DNA of 64,000 bases, from assembly GCF_040096225.1 (NCBI RefSeq), contig NZ_JBBMFC010000002.1:124001-188000 (forward strand), written 5' to 3'. The notes under the pieces are model-generated. The model was not told where the DNA came from. It saw only the letters and a program-made list of their open reading frames with translations, and searched no databases. Each line of letters begins with the position of its first letter. Positions within the stretch are counted from its first letter, which is position 1. The DNA comes from Hominiventricola aquisgranensis (GTDB taxonomy: Bacteria > Bacillota > Clostridia > Lachnospirales > Lachnospiraceae). This document shows, in pieces, positions 1 through 8,822 of this stretch. Made by a program: the position numbers and the translations under genes.

Positions 1-120
1 AGATCTCGTGTGAATAGATTGAATGCTAAATTATTAGAAGAAGATCGTTTAGATGATCTGAAAGAATCCCTTTTAGACACTGATTATCAGCAAAAATTAT
101 TTGAAGAATTTGGGCTTTAA
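1..120 (+). CDS. C-terminal end of an unidentified protein (truncated by window start)
   Basis: Frame 1 is open from the first base to a TAA at 118-120 and encodes about 39 residues ending in KLFEEFGL. The fragment is rich in Leu, Glu, Asp and Lys and looks helical. The sequence is more AT-rich than the genes that follow. No family can be recognised from this tail. It ends 11 bp before the first ATAWC-N11-STTRT operator, so it belongs to a different transcription unit from the methyltransferase downstream. Confidence 0.55.
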   Translation, partial: RSRVNRLNAKLLEEDRLDDLKESLLDTDYQQKLFEEFGL

Positions 121-131
121 ATGACAAAAAA

Positions 132-177
132 ATATCCCCCCACCGGGCTTGTGAGAAAATTATCAATATGCTAAAGT
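132..177 (+). promoter_or_regulatory. Operator/promoter A of the shared regulon
   Basis: A 21-bp dyad ATATC-N11-CTTGT lies at 132-152, with a C-rich left and G-rich right core. The -35 box TTGTGA (149-154) overlaps its right half-site. After exactly 17 bp comes an extended -10, TGCTAAAGT (TAAAGT at 172-177). The same architecture recurs at 10207, 16086, 16316 and 31678. It precedes the methyltransferase-LysR operon, so the LysR gene would be autoregulated if it binds here. A leader hairpin, GTGCCGG 189-195 with CCGGCAC 206-212, follows before the ribosome binding site. Confidence 0.7.
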
Positions 178-236
178 TACTACATGTAGTGCCGGGAGAC
201 CAAGACCGGCACATTGTATGTGGGAGGAACAAGACG

Positions 237-1031
237 ATGATGTTACCGCAGATCGAGCATTACTGGACCGGAAGAGCAAAGGGATATTCCGAGGTGAACC
301 AGCATGAGCTTGCCACCGGGCAGGACAGAGTATGGTTAGGAGAGATTCGGAAGCATCTTCCGAAGGGAGAGAACCTGAAGATCCTGGATGTAGGTACAGG
401 ACCAGGATTTTTTGCAATCCTTCTGGCAAGAGCAGGATATGATGTGACGGCTGTGGATTATACAGAGGCGATGCTTGCAGAAGCGAAGAAAAATGCAGGA
501 GAAGTGGCAGAGAAGATTCATTTTCAGCGAATGGATGCACAGAAGCTGGATTTTCCGGATGGATATTTTGATGTGGTGATCTCCAGAAATCTGACCTGGA
601 ATCTGGAATGTCCGGAACAGGCGTATGCTGAGTGGATGCGTGTGCTCAAAGAAGGTGGACGTCTACTGAACTTTGATGCCAACTGGTATCATCATCTGTT
701 TGATGAGGAGAAGAGACGGGAGTATGAAGAAGACCGGAGGCGTGTAGAAAACATGTCTATGGAGGATCATTATACCTGTACAGATATTGATGCCATGGAA
801 GAAATCGCAAGGCAGATTCCCATGAGCCGTACCATGAGACCGGCATGGGATCTTGAAGTCCTCAAAAATGTCAATGACGGACAGGCTTATGCGGATGAGC
901 ATGTATGGGAGCGTGTGTGGGATCAGACAGAGAAAGTGAACTATGCGTCCACGCCGATGTTTCTGATCCATGCGGAAAAACATATAAAGGCAAACCATAT
1001 GAAACGTACACTGGAGGGGCTTGTATCTTGA
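237..1031 (+). CDS. Class I SAM-dependent methyltransferase (UbiE-like), paralogue 1
   Basis: A 264-residue soluble protein with a Rossmann-fold methyltransferase core. The SAM-binding loop DVGTGPG is at residues 51-57, followed by a VDYTEAML acidic motif and the conserved stretch SRNLTWNLECPEQAY. The start at 237 follows GGGAGG at 222-227 with good spacing; an upstream in-frame ATG lies inside the promoter region. It is clearly related to the proteins at 13729 and 31755, which share the pattern R-N/H-x-x-W-N/T-L-x-x-P-E plus EW-x-RVLK-x-GG. Transcribed from operator A and overlapping the LysR gene by 4 bp. The substrate is unknown. Linkage to nickel/peptide-type transporters suggests modification of a small transported ligand, which is inference. 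Confidence 0.85.
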   Translation: MMLPQIEHYWTGRAKGYSEVNQHELATGQDRVWLGEIRKHLPKGENLKILDVGTGPGFFAILLARAGYDVTAVDYTEAMLAEAKKNAGEVAEKIHFQRMDAQKLDFPDGYFDVVISRNLTWNLECPEQAYAEWMRVLKEGGRLLNFDANWYHHLFDEEKRREYEEDRRRVENMSMEDHYTCTDIDAMEEIARQIPMSRTMRPAWDLEVLKNVNDGQAYADEHVWERVWDQTEKVNYASTPMFLIHAEKHIKANHMKRTLEGLVS

Positions 1032-1939
1032 TCGAAACAAAACAGCTTGAATATCTTGTGGTCTGCGCACGGCTTGGTTCCTTCAGCCGTGCCGCAGAGG
1101 CACTTTATACGACCCAGCCTAATGTAAGCAAAGTGATCCGTACGCTTGAGCAGGAGCTGGGTTTTTCATTATTTATTCGTCAGAGCCGTGGAATTGTGCT
1201 GACGTCAAGAGGCCGCAGGATTTATGAATATGCCAGCAAAGCTGTGGAACAGGTGGAGCAGCTGGTTTCTTTTGCAAGAATGGACAAAGGAGAAGAACTG
1301 CTGGCATCCTGGAATCCAAGTTCCTGGATGGCAGCGTGCTTTGCCGCATTTTATCAGGAACACAGTCAGGAAGATGTGTGCTATCATGTGATGACAGCGG
1401 GTATAGAAGAAATATTGGATCGGTGTCAGTCTGGCAAAGATGACATTGGATTTGTGTATGTATCGGAAGAACAGATGCCGTCCTTCCAATATCGACTGGA
1501 GTGTGGAAAGCTGGAATTTCAGGAACTGAAGCGGACGAAGGCATATCTCTATTTTGGGAAAGAGCATCCGCTGGCTGGAAGGAAGAGTATCGAAGAGATT
1601 CCGAAAAACCAGGTGCGTCTGGTGCAGTGTTATGAAGATGAATATACGCTGGGACGTAATCTGATGGGCAATACGGAAGAAAGTCCGGTATCAGATATGA
1701 AGATCTCTGTGATCACCAACAGCGATTATGTGATGAACGAACTGCTGCAAAAGACCGACCTTGGAAATGTCAGTGGAGGTTATCTAAGCAGGGAAAAGGA
1801 ATCCCAGGGATATCCGGGATATTCTTTGTACGGAGAGGAACAACCGATTCTCTTTGGATGTGTGACACGACAAGGGGAACAGCCAGGAGGGTGGGCAGAA
1901 CACTATCTTTCCTATGTGAAGCAGCGGTTGCAAGAATAG
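1028..1939 (+). CDS. LysR-family transcriptional regulator
   Basis: A 303-residue LysR protein. The N-terminal winged helix-turn-helix covers residues 1-60 (SFSRAAEALYTTQPNVSKVI, then TLEQELGFSLF), followed by a linker helix and a divergent effector-binding domain. A TTG start at 1028 overlaps the methyltransferase stop as TTGA and is preceded by GGAGG at 1013-1017; starting further upstream would lie wholly inside the methyltransferase. As the only regulator in the transporter cluster, co-transcribed from operator A, it is the best candidate to bind the five ATAWC-N11-STTRT dyads. Their layout, with half-sites about 16 bp centre to centre, fits LysR-type sites. Effector unknown. Confidence 0.88.
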   Translation: MIETKQLEYLVVCARLGSFSRAAEALYTTQPNVSKVIRTLEQELGFSLFIRQSRGIVLTSRGRRIYEYASKAVEQVEQLVSFARMDKGEELLASWNPSSWMAACFAAFYQEHSQEDVCYHVMTAGIEEILDRCQSGKDDIGFVYVSEEQMPSFQYRLECGKLEFQELKRTKAYLYFGKEHPLAGRKSIEEIPKNQVRLVQCYEDEYTLGRNLMGNTEESPVSDMKISVITNSDYVMNELLQKTDLGNVSGGYLSREKESQGYPGYSLYGEEQPILFGCVTRQGEQPGGWAEHYLSYVKQRLQE

Positions 1940-2057
1940 ATATAACAAAAAGGAATACAAATATATCTATCAAGGAATGCTTCTGTATTGACAAAAAATG
2001 TAATAGATGAGAAAATAATACATAATGTTCATATGGTTGGCAATTAAGCCATAAAAA

Positions 2058-2325
2058 TAAGTTCGAAGGAAGCTTCGATGAAAAGGGAATCCGGTGAAAG
2101 TCCGGAACGATTCCGTCACTGTGATAGCTAGTCCACAGGAATATGCCACTGAGAAGATCTTGGGAAGGCGCTGTGGATGTTTGATGCTTAAGTCAGGAGA
2201 CCTGCTTATTTTGATCAGAGAGAGTTCTTGCGGAAGACAGGGAAATCTTACTTAACAGAGGATTAGTGCGCATAATATGCGCTTATTCAGAGTGGGAGAA
2301 AGTCGGATGTAGATCCGGCTTTTCT
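2058..2325 (+). promoter_or_regulatory. Cobalamin (adenosylcobalamin-type) riboswitch with terminator
   Basis: Hallmark segments of the B12 riboswitch occur in order: GGGAATCCGGTGAAAGTCCGG-type P3/P4 region at about 2085-2105, a CACTGT element near 2118, TGCCACTG at about 2144, GGGAAGG at 2162, and the B12 box AGTCAGGAGACCTGC at 2191-2205. A GCGCAT/ATGCGC hairpin follows at about 2268-2282. Then comes an intrinsic terminator, AGTCGGAT 2301-2308 paired with ATCCGGCT 2313-2320 before a T-rich run. The expected logic is repression by cobalamin through transcription termination ahead of the transporter at 2411. A TTGACA at 1988-1993 may belong to its promoter, but the -10 is unclear. Confidence 0.93.
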
Positions 2326-2410
2326 TGTGTGTTTTATGATGGGAGGACAAGTGTTTTGCTCTGATGGATCTCAATGCGCTGACAGAAGAATGGACGAGAA
2401 AGGACAAAAT

Positions 2411-3988
2411 ATGAAGAATAAGAAATGTATCAGTTTGACCCTGGCAGCAATTCTTTTGCTGACCGGCTGCGGTGCAAAAGGAAGCGACAGCTCTGCATCA
2501 GCAGATAACAGTGGAAAAAAAGTACTGACTTTCGGATGTCAGATGTACACCGATGGTATTGTAAACAGTGTGACCGATGAGAACGGCGGATGGAATGCTA
2601 TGCGTTATGGTATTTCCGAGGGTCTGTTTAAATTCAACGACAGCATGGAAGTAGAGCCGTGGCTCGCAGACAGCTATACGGTAAATGATGAGCATACGGA
2701 GTGGGTTATCACTCTGAAAGATGGAATCAAATTCTCAGATGGATGCGATCTGACTCCAACTAAGGTAAAAGAGTGTTTTGAATATCTGAAAGAAATGGGA
2801 CCGAGCGGTTCTGCAAAACCACAGAAATATCTGGAGTTTGAGGCAACCATTACTGCTGATGACGATGCCAATACTCTGGCGATCCAGACCACCCAGCCGT
2901 ATGCAAACCTTCCGGGACAGCTGGCTCATCCGACCATGGCGATCATCGATGTGGCTGATATCGAGAACTTTGATAACGGCATCATCGGAACCGGCCCGTA
3001 CATGATCGATAAATTCAACGGTGTTGGTGTAGGATATGACTTGGTTGCAAACCCGAACTACCGTGAGGAAGTTCCGTATGACGAAGTAAAACTGATGTAT
3101 ATGGGTGATGCTTCTGCAAAGACCATGGCACTGCAGAGTGGTCAGGTAGACCTGGTAGAGAATATTACTAACGTATCTGATATTCAGGATTTCAAGGATA
3201 ATCCAGATTTCACCGTAGATATCGCTTCTGGTGTGCGTTGTGGATTCAGCTGGATGAACTTTGACGGTATTCTGGGCAACAAAACCCTGCGTCAGGCAAT
3301 CCTCATGGGAATTGATTATGATACCATCTGCAATTCCAAAACTATCGGAGGACTGTATACTCCGGGATTCTCCGTACTGCCGTCTACATTAAGCTACGGA
3401 TATGACAAACTGAACAATCCGTATACTTATGATCCGGAAGGCGCGAAAAAGCTCCTTGATGATGCTGGTATCGTAGACACTGACGGGGATGGAATCCGTG
3501 AGATCGACGGACAGAACATCAATCTGCATTACGTTTCCTATGAGAACCGTCTGCTGAACGATTTCTCCAATGCACATATTCAGTATCTGGCAGAGATCGG
3601 TATTGGTTGCACCGCAGACTACGGCAGCTCTGATGACCAGTGGAGCAAACTTGCTGCCGGAGATTATGATTTCAATAACAATAACTGGATCACTGTAGGT
3701 ACCGGTGACCCGTATGCTTACATGGCAAACTGGGCAACTGATACTACTTACTGCGGATATTCCAATCCGGAGTATGATGAGCTGTTTGAGCAGCTGAAGA
3801 GCGAGATGGACGAGGACAAGCGTGCAGATCTGATCTTCCAGATGCAGCAGATCCTGGTAGATGATGCAGCTGTTCTGATCGACGGTTATTACAACTCATC
3901 TATGATCTATTCCAAGAATGTAGGAAATGCACATATCCATACGGCAGATTACTACTGGCTGACCACCGAGATCACCCCGGCTCAGTAA
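2411..3988 (+). CDS. Transporter 1: substrate-binding lipoprotein (SBP_bac_5, NikA/DppA type)
   Basis: A 525-residue extracellular solute-binding protein of the peptide/nickel family. It has a lipoprotein signal peptide MKNKKCISLTLAAILLLTGC with lipidation at the Cys of LLTGC. The mature part has family features such as ITLKDGIKFSDG, and near the C-terminal third a calcium-loop-like DTDGDGIREIDG insert. The start at 2411 follows AAAGGA; a longer frame begins in the riboswitch terminator and is rejected. It is the first gene of an SBP-permease-permease-ATPase-ATPase operon directly behind a cobalamin riboswitch. That makes cobalt/nickel or a corrinoid precursor a more likely cargo than peptides. 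Specificity is inference. Confidence 0.88.
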   Translation: MKNKKCISLTLAAILLLTGCGAKGSDSSASADNSGKKVLTFGCQMYTDGIVNSVTDENGGWNAMRYGISEGLFKFNDSMEVEPWLADSYTVNDEHTEWVITLKDGIKFSDGCDLTPTKVKECFEYLKEMGPSGSAKPQKYLEFEATITADDDANTLAIQTTQPYANLPGQLAHPTMAIIDVADIENFDNGIIGTGPYMIDKFNGVGVGYDLVANPNYREEVPYDEVKLMYMGDASAKTMALQSGQVDLVENITNVSDIQDFKDNPDFTVDIASGVRCGFSWMNFDGILGNKTLRQAILMGIDYDTICNSKTIGGLYTPGFSVLPSTLSYGYDKLNNPYTYDPEGAKKLLDDAGIVDTDGDGIREIDGQNINLHYVSYENRLLNDFSNAHIQYLAEIGIGCTADYGSSDDQWSKLAAGDYDFNNNNWITVGTGDPYAYMANWATDTTYCGYSNPEYDELFEQLKSEMDEDKRADLIFQMQQILVDDAAVLIDGYYNSSMIYSKNVGNAHIHTADYYWLTTEITPAQ

Positions 3989-4000
3989 ACAGACAATGAT

Positions 4001-4041
4001 TACCCCCATCCGCGCCCTTACCGGCGGTCAGGGTGGGGGTA
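4001..4041 (+). repeat. Intercistronic stem-loop after lipoprotein gene
   Basis: TACCCCCA (from about 4002) pairs with TGGGGGTA ending near 4041, with inner GC pairs GCC/GGC. There is no T-run, so it probably protects the upstream binding-protein mRNA or causes partial termination. That is typical between a binding protein and its permeases. Confidence 0.6.
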
Positions 4042-4098
4042 TTTCCGCGCATGAGATTTTATGCGTATGTCCCATTGCGAAAGAAAGGAGCAAGCATT

Positions 4099-5037
4099 TT
4101 GAATAAGAAACAGATTCTTCGACGAATCATGCAGATTGTGATTGTGCTGGTCGGTATCAGTTTTGTAACATTTTTACTTACGTATCTGTCTCCCGGTGAT
4201 CCGGTCCGTAACATGTTCTCCGCTACCGGTGTCATGCCAACGGAAGAACTGGTACAGCAGACCAGAGACGAGATGGGTCTGAACGATCCTTTTTTCACCC
4301 AATATTTCCGCTGGCTGTTTAACTGTCTTCATGGTAATTTTGGAAAATCCTACAGTCTGAACAAGCCGGTTGTAGAGCTTCTGGCAGCTCGTGTCCTTCC
4401 GACTCTGAAACTGACACTCATGTCATTGATCCTGATGCTGATCATGGCGGTACCGCTTGGCGTTGTATCTGCATTACATAAAGATGGAATTGCTGATTAT
4501 ATTTGCAGAGCACTTACCTTTGTGGGATGTGCCATGCCGAACTTCTGGGTAGGCCTGCTTCTGATGCTGCTCTTGTGTGTTAAGATTCAGATATTCCCGG
4601 TTATCGCATCAGGAGGCGATTTTAAGAGCCTGTTCCTTCCAGCACTTACCCTTGCAATTGCAATGGCTTCCAAATACACCCGACAGGTGCGTACTGCGGT
4701 CCTGGAAGAGTTAAGCCAGGATTATGTGATCGGAGCAGAAGCCAGAGGCGTGAAACGGTCCACCATTATCTGGAAAAATGTATTCCCCAATGCACTGCTT
4801 CCTTTGATCACCATGTTAGGTCTCTCCGTCGGTAGCCTTCTTGGAGGTACCAGTGTGGTAGAGGTTATTTTCTCTTATCCTGGACTTGGCAACCTGGCCG
4901 TGACAGCCATTACATCCAGCGACTATAACCTGATCCAGGGTTATGTACTGTGGATGGCATTGATCTACATGGTCATTAACCTGATCGTAGATGCATCCTA
5001 TGTATACATTGATCCGCGTATGCGTTTGAAGAGGTAA
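4099..5037 (+). CDS. Transporter 1: permease subunit B (NikB/DppB type)
   Basis: A 312-residue integral membrane protein with about six transmembrane segments and the BPD_transp_1 fold. It carries the N-terminal signature STFVTFLLTYLSPGDP-like (here GISFVTFLLTYLSPGDP) and the EAA cytoplasmic loop EARGVKRSTIIWKNVFPNA. A TTG start at 4099 is chosen because AAAGGAG at 4084-4090 lies 8 bp upstream; the longer GTG frame starts inside the preceding stem-loop. It forms the translocation pore with the next gene, 4 bp downstream. Confidence 0.88.
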   Translation: MNKKQILRRIMQIVIVLVGISFVTFLLTYLSPGDPVRNMFSATGVMPTEELVQQTRDEMGLNDPFFTQYFRWLFNCLHGNFGKSYSLNKPVVELLAARVLPTLKLTLMSLILMLIMAVPLGVVSALHKDGIADYICRALTFVGCAMPNFWVGLLLMLLLCVKIQIFPVIASGGDFKSLFLPALTLAIAMASKYTRQVRTAVLEELSQDYVIGAEARGVKRSTIIWKNVFPNALLPLITMLGLSVGSLLGGTSVVEVIFSYPGLGNLAVTAITSSDYNLIQGYVLWMALIYMVINLIVDASYVYIDPRMRLKR

Positions 5038-5041
5038 GAAG

Positions 5042-5872
5042 ATGAAAAAGACGTTAAAATTTCTCAAAGAACATAAGCAGTTTACCTTTTTTGGAATTCT
5101 TGCCATTCTGATCATTCTTGCAGCAATCTTTGCACCGCTGCTGACCGGTGGTGTGGATCCATTGAAGGGCTCGCTGACAGAAGCGCTGGAAGCACCCAGT
5201 AAGGAACATATCTTTGGAACAGATAAAATGGGCCGTGATATTTATGCCCGTGTGATCTATGGAGCCCGTGCATCTTTGACCTCTACATTCGGTGTGGTCG
5301 TGCTGATCTTCCTGGTGGGAAGTGTGGTAGGAGTCATCGCCGGATACTTTGGCGGAAAAATCGATGCAGTTCTTATGCGTATTGCAGACATGATGCTGGC
5401 TTTCCCAGGCCTTGTTCTGGCTCTGGCAGTGGCAGGTATCATGGGTGCAAGTATCCGCAATGCGATCATCGCAATTGTTGCTGTAAACTGGACCAAATAT
5501 GCCCGTCTGGCGCGAAGCCTGGTTATGAAGATCCGTGACCGCGATTATGTATCTGCTGCCATCGTGACCGGATCCCAGACCCCGTATATGCTGCTTCGTT
5601 ACATGCTGCCAAATGCGCTGCCAACACTGATCATTACGGCAGCGACGGATGTAGGAGGTATGATGCTGGAGATCGCCGCACTGTCCTTCCTGGGATTTGG
5701 TGCAAAGCCGCCTACACCGGAATGGGGCTATATGCTGAATGAAGGCCGTGCCTGTATGCAGTCCGCACCATGGATGATGCTGTATCCTGGTCTTGCTATT
5801 TTCTTAGTAGTTGTTGTATTTAACATGCTGGGAGATTCTATCCGTGATATCCTGGATCCGAGAGCAGAGTAA
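5042..5872 (+). CDS. Transporter 1: permease subunit C (NikC/DppC type)
   Basis: A 276-residue inner-membrane permease. An N-terminal cytoplasmic/TM1 part is followed by the family signature FGTDKMGRDIYARVIYGAR and a five-segment transport core ending in NMLGDSIRDILDPR. It begins 4 bp after the B subunit and is followed by a perfect AAGGAGGTAGGAAG ribosome binding site for the ATPase. It is the heterodimer partner of the preceding gene. Confidence 0.9.
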   Translation: MKKTLKFLKEHKQFTFFGILAILIILAAIFAPLLTGGVDPLKGSLTEALEAPSKEHIFGTDKMGRDIYARVIYGARASLTSTFGVVVLIFLVGSVVGVIAGYFGGKIDAVLMRIADMMLAFPGLVLALAVAGIMGASIRNAIIAIVAVNWTKYARLARSLVMKIRDRDYVSAAIVTGSQTPYMLLRYMLPNALPTLIITAATDVGGMMLEIAALSFLGFGAKPPTPEWGYMLNEGRACMQSAPWMMLYPGLAIFLVVVVFNMLGDSIRDILDPRAE

Positions 5873-5884
5873 GGAGGTAGGAAG

Positions 5885-6667
5885 ATGCTGAAAATTGATA
5901 ATATTACGATCGCATATAAAGATGTTCCTACTGTCATGGATTTTAGTCTCCATATGGCTCAGGGGCAGATCGTCAGCCTGGTAGGAGAGAGCGGAAGCGG
6001 TAAGACCACCGTGATCCGTGCGGTGTTAGGGCTTCTTGCCGGAGGCGGTAAAGTAACCAAAGGAGATATTCTTTTTAACGGAACATCTCTGTTATCCAAT
6101 ACAACGGAGCAGTGGAGAAATCTGCGTGGAAGTGAGATTTCCATGATCTTCCAGGACAGCGGAGCCATGATGAACCCAACCCGCAGGATTGGATCTGTAT
6201 TTACAGAATATCTGCAGACACATGAGAAAATATCAAAGAAAGACGCATGGATCAAGGGTGAAGAGATGCTTGGCAAGATGCGTCTTCCAAGTCCGGATAA
6301 TATTATGAAATCTTATCCGTTCCAGCTGTCTGGCGGTATGCGTCAGAGAGTAGGAATTGCCATGGGTATGACCTATCAGCCAAAGCTTCTGCTGGCAGAT
6401 GAGCCGACCAGTGCACTGGACGTAACCACACAGGCACAGATTGTTCGTCAGATGATGGAATTAAGAGATGACTATGGAACCGGTATTATCGTTGTTACCC
6501 ATAACCTTGGTGTGGCAGCGTATATGTCTGATTATATTGTGGTTATGAAGGATGGACGGATTGAAGACCAGGGAGACCGGGATCATATCCTGCATCACTC
6601 GGAAAATGAATACACCCGCAAGCTGTTAAGTGCGGTACCTTCTATGGGAGGGAAATCTTATGTTTGA
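5885..6667 (+). CDS. Transporter 1: ATPase subunit D (NikD/DppD type)
   Basis: A 260-residue ABC ATPase. Walker A GESGSGKT is at residues 34-41, with Q-loop MIFQDSGAMMNP, signature LSGGMRQR, Walker B LLLADEP with switch SALD, and His in VVTHN. It is shorter than classic DppD because it lacks the C-terminal cysteine-containing oligopeptide extension. It powers uptake together with the next gene, which it overlaps by 8 bp. Confidence 0.9.
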   Translation: MLKIDNITIAYKDVPTVMDFSLHMAQGQIVSLVGESGSGKTTVIRAVLGLLAGGGKVTKGDILFNGTSLLSNTTEQWRNLRGSEISMIFQDSGAMMNPTRRIGSVFTEYLQTHEKISKKDAWIKGEEMLGKMRLPSPDNIMKSYPFQLSGGMRQRVGIAMGMTYQPKLLLADEPTSALDVTTQAQIVRQMMELRDDYGTGIIVVTHNLGVAAYMSDYIVVMKDGRIEDQGDRDHILHHSENEYTRKLLSAVPSMGGKSYV

Positions 6668-7631
6668 ACATGATGAAATAATTTTGGAAGCAAAACATGT
6701 CACCAGACGGTTTCCAGCATCAGATGGAAGGACGCTGGTAGCCAATGATGATATTAACCTGAAATTTTATAAAGGAAAGACATTAGGATTGGTAGGAGAA
6801 TCCGGCTGCGGAAAATCCACATTTATGCGTTTTCTGGTGTCTCTGGATACTCCTTCTGAGGGAGAGATTCTTTATCGTGGAAAAGATATTACCAAACTGA
6901 AGGGAGAGGAACTGCGTCAGAACCGTCAGAACATTCAGATGGTATTCCAGGATCCGACCTCTTCGTTTAATCCGAAAATGAAGATCCGGGATATTGTATG
7001 TGAACCGCTTCTGAATTTTAACCGGATCAGGAAGAATGAGAAGGATGCAGCCTGCCGTCGTCTTCTGGAGATGGTGGAGCTTCCGGGAGATTTTGCAGAC
7101 CGTTATCCTCATAACATGTCCGGTGGGCAGCGCCAGCGTGTGGCAATTGCCCGTGCATTGGCTCTGGAACCGGAGATTCTGATCCTGGATGAGGCAACTT
7201 CTGCACTGGATGTATCCGTACAGCAGACGATTATCGAACTGATTGTAAAGCTTCAGAAGGAAAAAAATATTACCATCGGATTTATCTGCCATGATATTTC
7301 CTTGATCCAGTCCTGCTCCCATGAAGTAGCGGTGATGTATCTTGGAAATGTAGTGGAAGTGCTGCCTGCAGAATATCTGGCAGAGCATGCAGTTCATCCT
7401 TATACGAGGGCATTGATTGGATCCATCTTTGATATTGGAATGGATTTCTCCAAACCGATCGAGGAAATCAAAGGAGAAGCTCCCAGTCCGCTGGATGTGC
7501 CTACAGGATGCCCGTTCCGGGGTCGCTGCCCGAAAGCAACTGAAAAATGTGCGGCAGAAAAACCGAAACTCCATCAGATCGGAGCGGACCATGAGGTGGC
7601 TTGTCATCTGTTTGACAAGGAGGATAAATAG
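6660..7631 (+). CDS. Transporter 1: ATPase subunit E (NikE/DppF type)
   Basis: A 323-residue ABC ATPase. Walker A GESGCGKS is at about 46-53, then VFQDPTSSFNP, signature MSGGQRQR, Walker B LILDEATSALD, and a C-terminal oligo_HPY-like extension with CPFRGRCPKATEKC. The start at 6660 follows GGGAGG in the end of the D subunit; a longer frame is rejected. It is the second nucleotide-binding subunit of transporter 1. The next gene starts 2 bp after the stop. Confidence 0.9.
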   Translation: MFEHDEIILEAKHVTRRFPASDGRTLVANDDINLKFYKGKTLGLVGESGCGKSTFMRFLVSLDTPSEGEILYRGKDITKLKGEELRQNRQNIQMVFQDPTSSFNPKMKIRDIVCEPLLNFNRIRKNEKDAACRRLLEMVELPGDFADRYPHNMSGGQRQRVAIARALALEPEILILDEATSALDVSVQQTIIELIVKLQKEKNITIGFICHDISLIQSCSHEVAVMYLGNVVEVLPAEYLAEHAVHPYTRALIGSIFDIGMDFSKPIEEIKGEAPSPLDVPTGCPFRGRCPKATEKCAAEKPKLHQIGADHEVACHLFDKEDK

Positions 7632-7633
7632 AA

Positions 7634-8821
7634 GTGAAGAAACTGAAAAAAATCATTGTATTACTGTTAGCACTGAGTATGGTGTTAGCTATGGTTTCTT
7701 GCGCGAAAAAGCAGGAAGAAGAGGAAGAGGCACACATCCATAAGATCGGCGTCGTAGTCTATGACCTGAAAGATGAGCAGGTACAGGCATTCCGGGAGTA
7801 TCTGGAGGGCTATATCGGGAAAAATTTCTCAGATGTGGATTTCCTGTACTCTGCAGAAGTGACCACAGAGGAGCAGGAGATGCAGTTTCTGAACGATGCA
7901 ATTGCAGCGGGCGTAGAAGGCATTATGGCATTCAACAGCTTTGACCTGGAAAAGGAAGTGGAGCTGTGCGCAGAGAACGGAGTGTATTTTATCCGTCCGT
8001 CCAGTACAACAGATCCGGAAACCTTTGATAAAGTAGCAAACAACCCTTATTTCCTTGGCTATTTTGGACCGGGAAGTGAGATAGAATATGAGGCTGGATA
8101 TGACATGGGTGCTTATTTGGCAGACGAACAGATGTCTGACAGCTATTTTCTGTTAAGCGGAGGAGCAGGCACCAATGTGATGCATGAACAGCGTGCGGAA
8201 GGAATGTTGGATGCTCTGCAGGAAGCTTATGGTGTACAGTTTGAGCAGAGCAGTGCTGAACTTGCATCCGCTTCTGAACCGGTAAGTGTAGAAGCCGGAA
8301 ACTTAAAAGTAACCGTATTCCCTGGCTATATCGGAGTGCCGGATGTGGGTGAGAAGGCTGTTGCAGAGTTTGAAAAAGATCCGGCTGGTGTTGTTATGAG
8401 TACGATTCCGGTACAGGCCATTGCAGATTCTCTGGGAGATGCAAGCCTTGGAACTGTTGACTGTTATACGGAAACCAATGGAGAACTCTTTAAAAACGGT
8501 AATCTGAAATATCTGTGTGGTAAATATGAATCTATCATTGGACCGGCCTTTGCAGCTATGTATAATGCAGTGACCGGTTACAGCGAAGATTTCCGTGAGG
8601 ATGAAAAAGCATTTGCCATTCAGCAGGGCTTCTGGACTTCCACCAATTATCAGGATTTCCAGAAAAAATATGAACTGTCTTCTGGTATTACTCTGAATGC
8701 ATACAGCTATGAAGACCTTCTGGACGTGTGTAAAGCGCATAATCCGGAGGCAAACTTAAATGATCTGAAGGAACTTGCAGGCGCGTGGGATTTTGATTCC
8801 GCAGTCCAGAGAAGGAAATAA
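7634..8821 (+). CDS. Periplasmic-binding-type-1 lipoprotein of unknown ligand
   Basis: A 395-residue lipoprotein (signal peptide with MVSC lipobox) of the sugar-binding/BMP-like type 1 fold. It has alternating KIGVVVYDL, LNDAIAAGVEGIMAF and AEGMLDALQEAYG segments. The GTG start at 7634 lies 10 bp after AGGAGG. It has no permease or ATPase of its own type nearby, yet is tightly coupled (2 bp) to the nickel/peptide-type transporter and the MATE gene behind the B12 riboswitch. It may be an accessory binding or sensing lipoprotein for the same cargo. The ligand cannot be told from sequence. Confidence 0.75.
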   Translation: MKKLKKIIVLLLALSMVLAMVSCAKKQEEEEEAHIHKIGVVVYDLKDEQVQAFREYLEGYIGKNFSDVDFLYSAEVTTEEQEMQFLNDAIAAGVEGIMAFNSFDLEKEVELCAENGVYFIRPSSTTDPETFDKVANNPYFLGYFGPGSEIEYEAGYDMGAYLADEQMSDSYFLLSGGAGTNVMHEQRAEGMLDALQEAYGVQFEQSSAELASASEPVSVEAGNLKVTVFPGYIGVPDVGEKAVAEFEKDPAGVVMSTIPVQAIADSLGDASLGTVDCYTETNGELFKNGNLKYLCGKYESIIGPAFAAMYNAVTGYSEDFREDEKAFAIQQGFWTSTNYQDFQKKYELSSGITLNAYSYEDLLDVCKAHNPEANLNDLKELAGAWDFDSAVQRRK

Positions 8822-8822
8822 T

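Noticed and set aside
1988..2021. Promoter for the B12 riboswitch transcript at TTGACA 1988
   Set aside because: No well-spaced -10 could be identified, so it is mentioned only within the riboswitch entry.
3452..3520. EF-hand-like DTDGDGI segments in the three binding proteins as evidence of calcium-specific transport
   Set aside because: This insert is common in the SBP_bac_5 family and is probably a structural calcium loop, not the substrate site.
6783..7607. Long antisense ORF of 274 codons opposite the ATPase gene
   Set aside because: It is a shadow of the ABC ATPase coding frame: Cys/His/Phe-rich composition, no ribosome binding site and no family resemblance. The same applies to other long antisense frames, e.g. 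at 33983-35074, 43859-44767 and 56510-57523.
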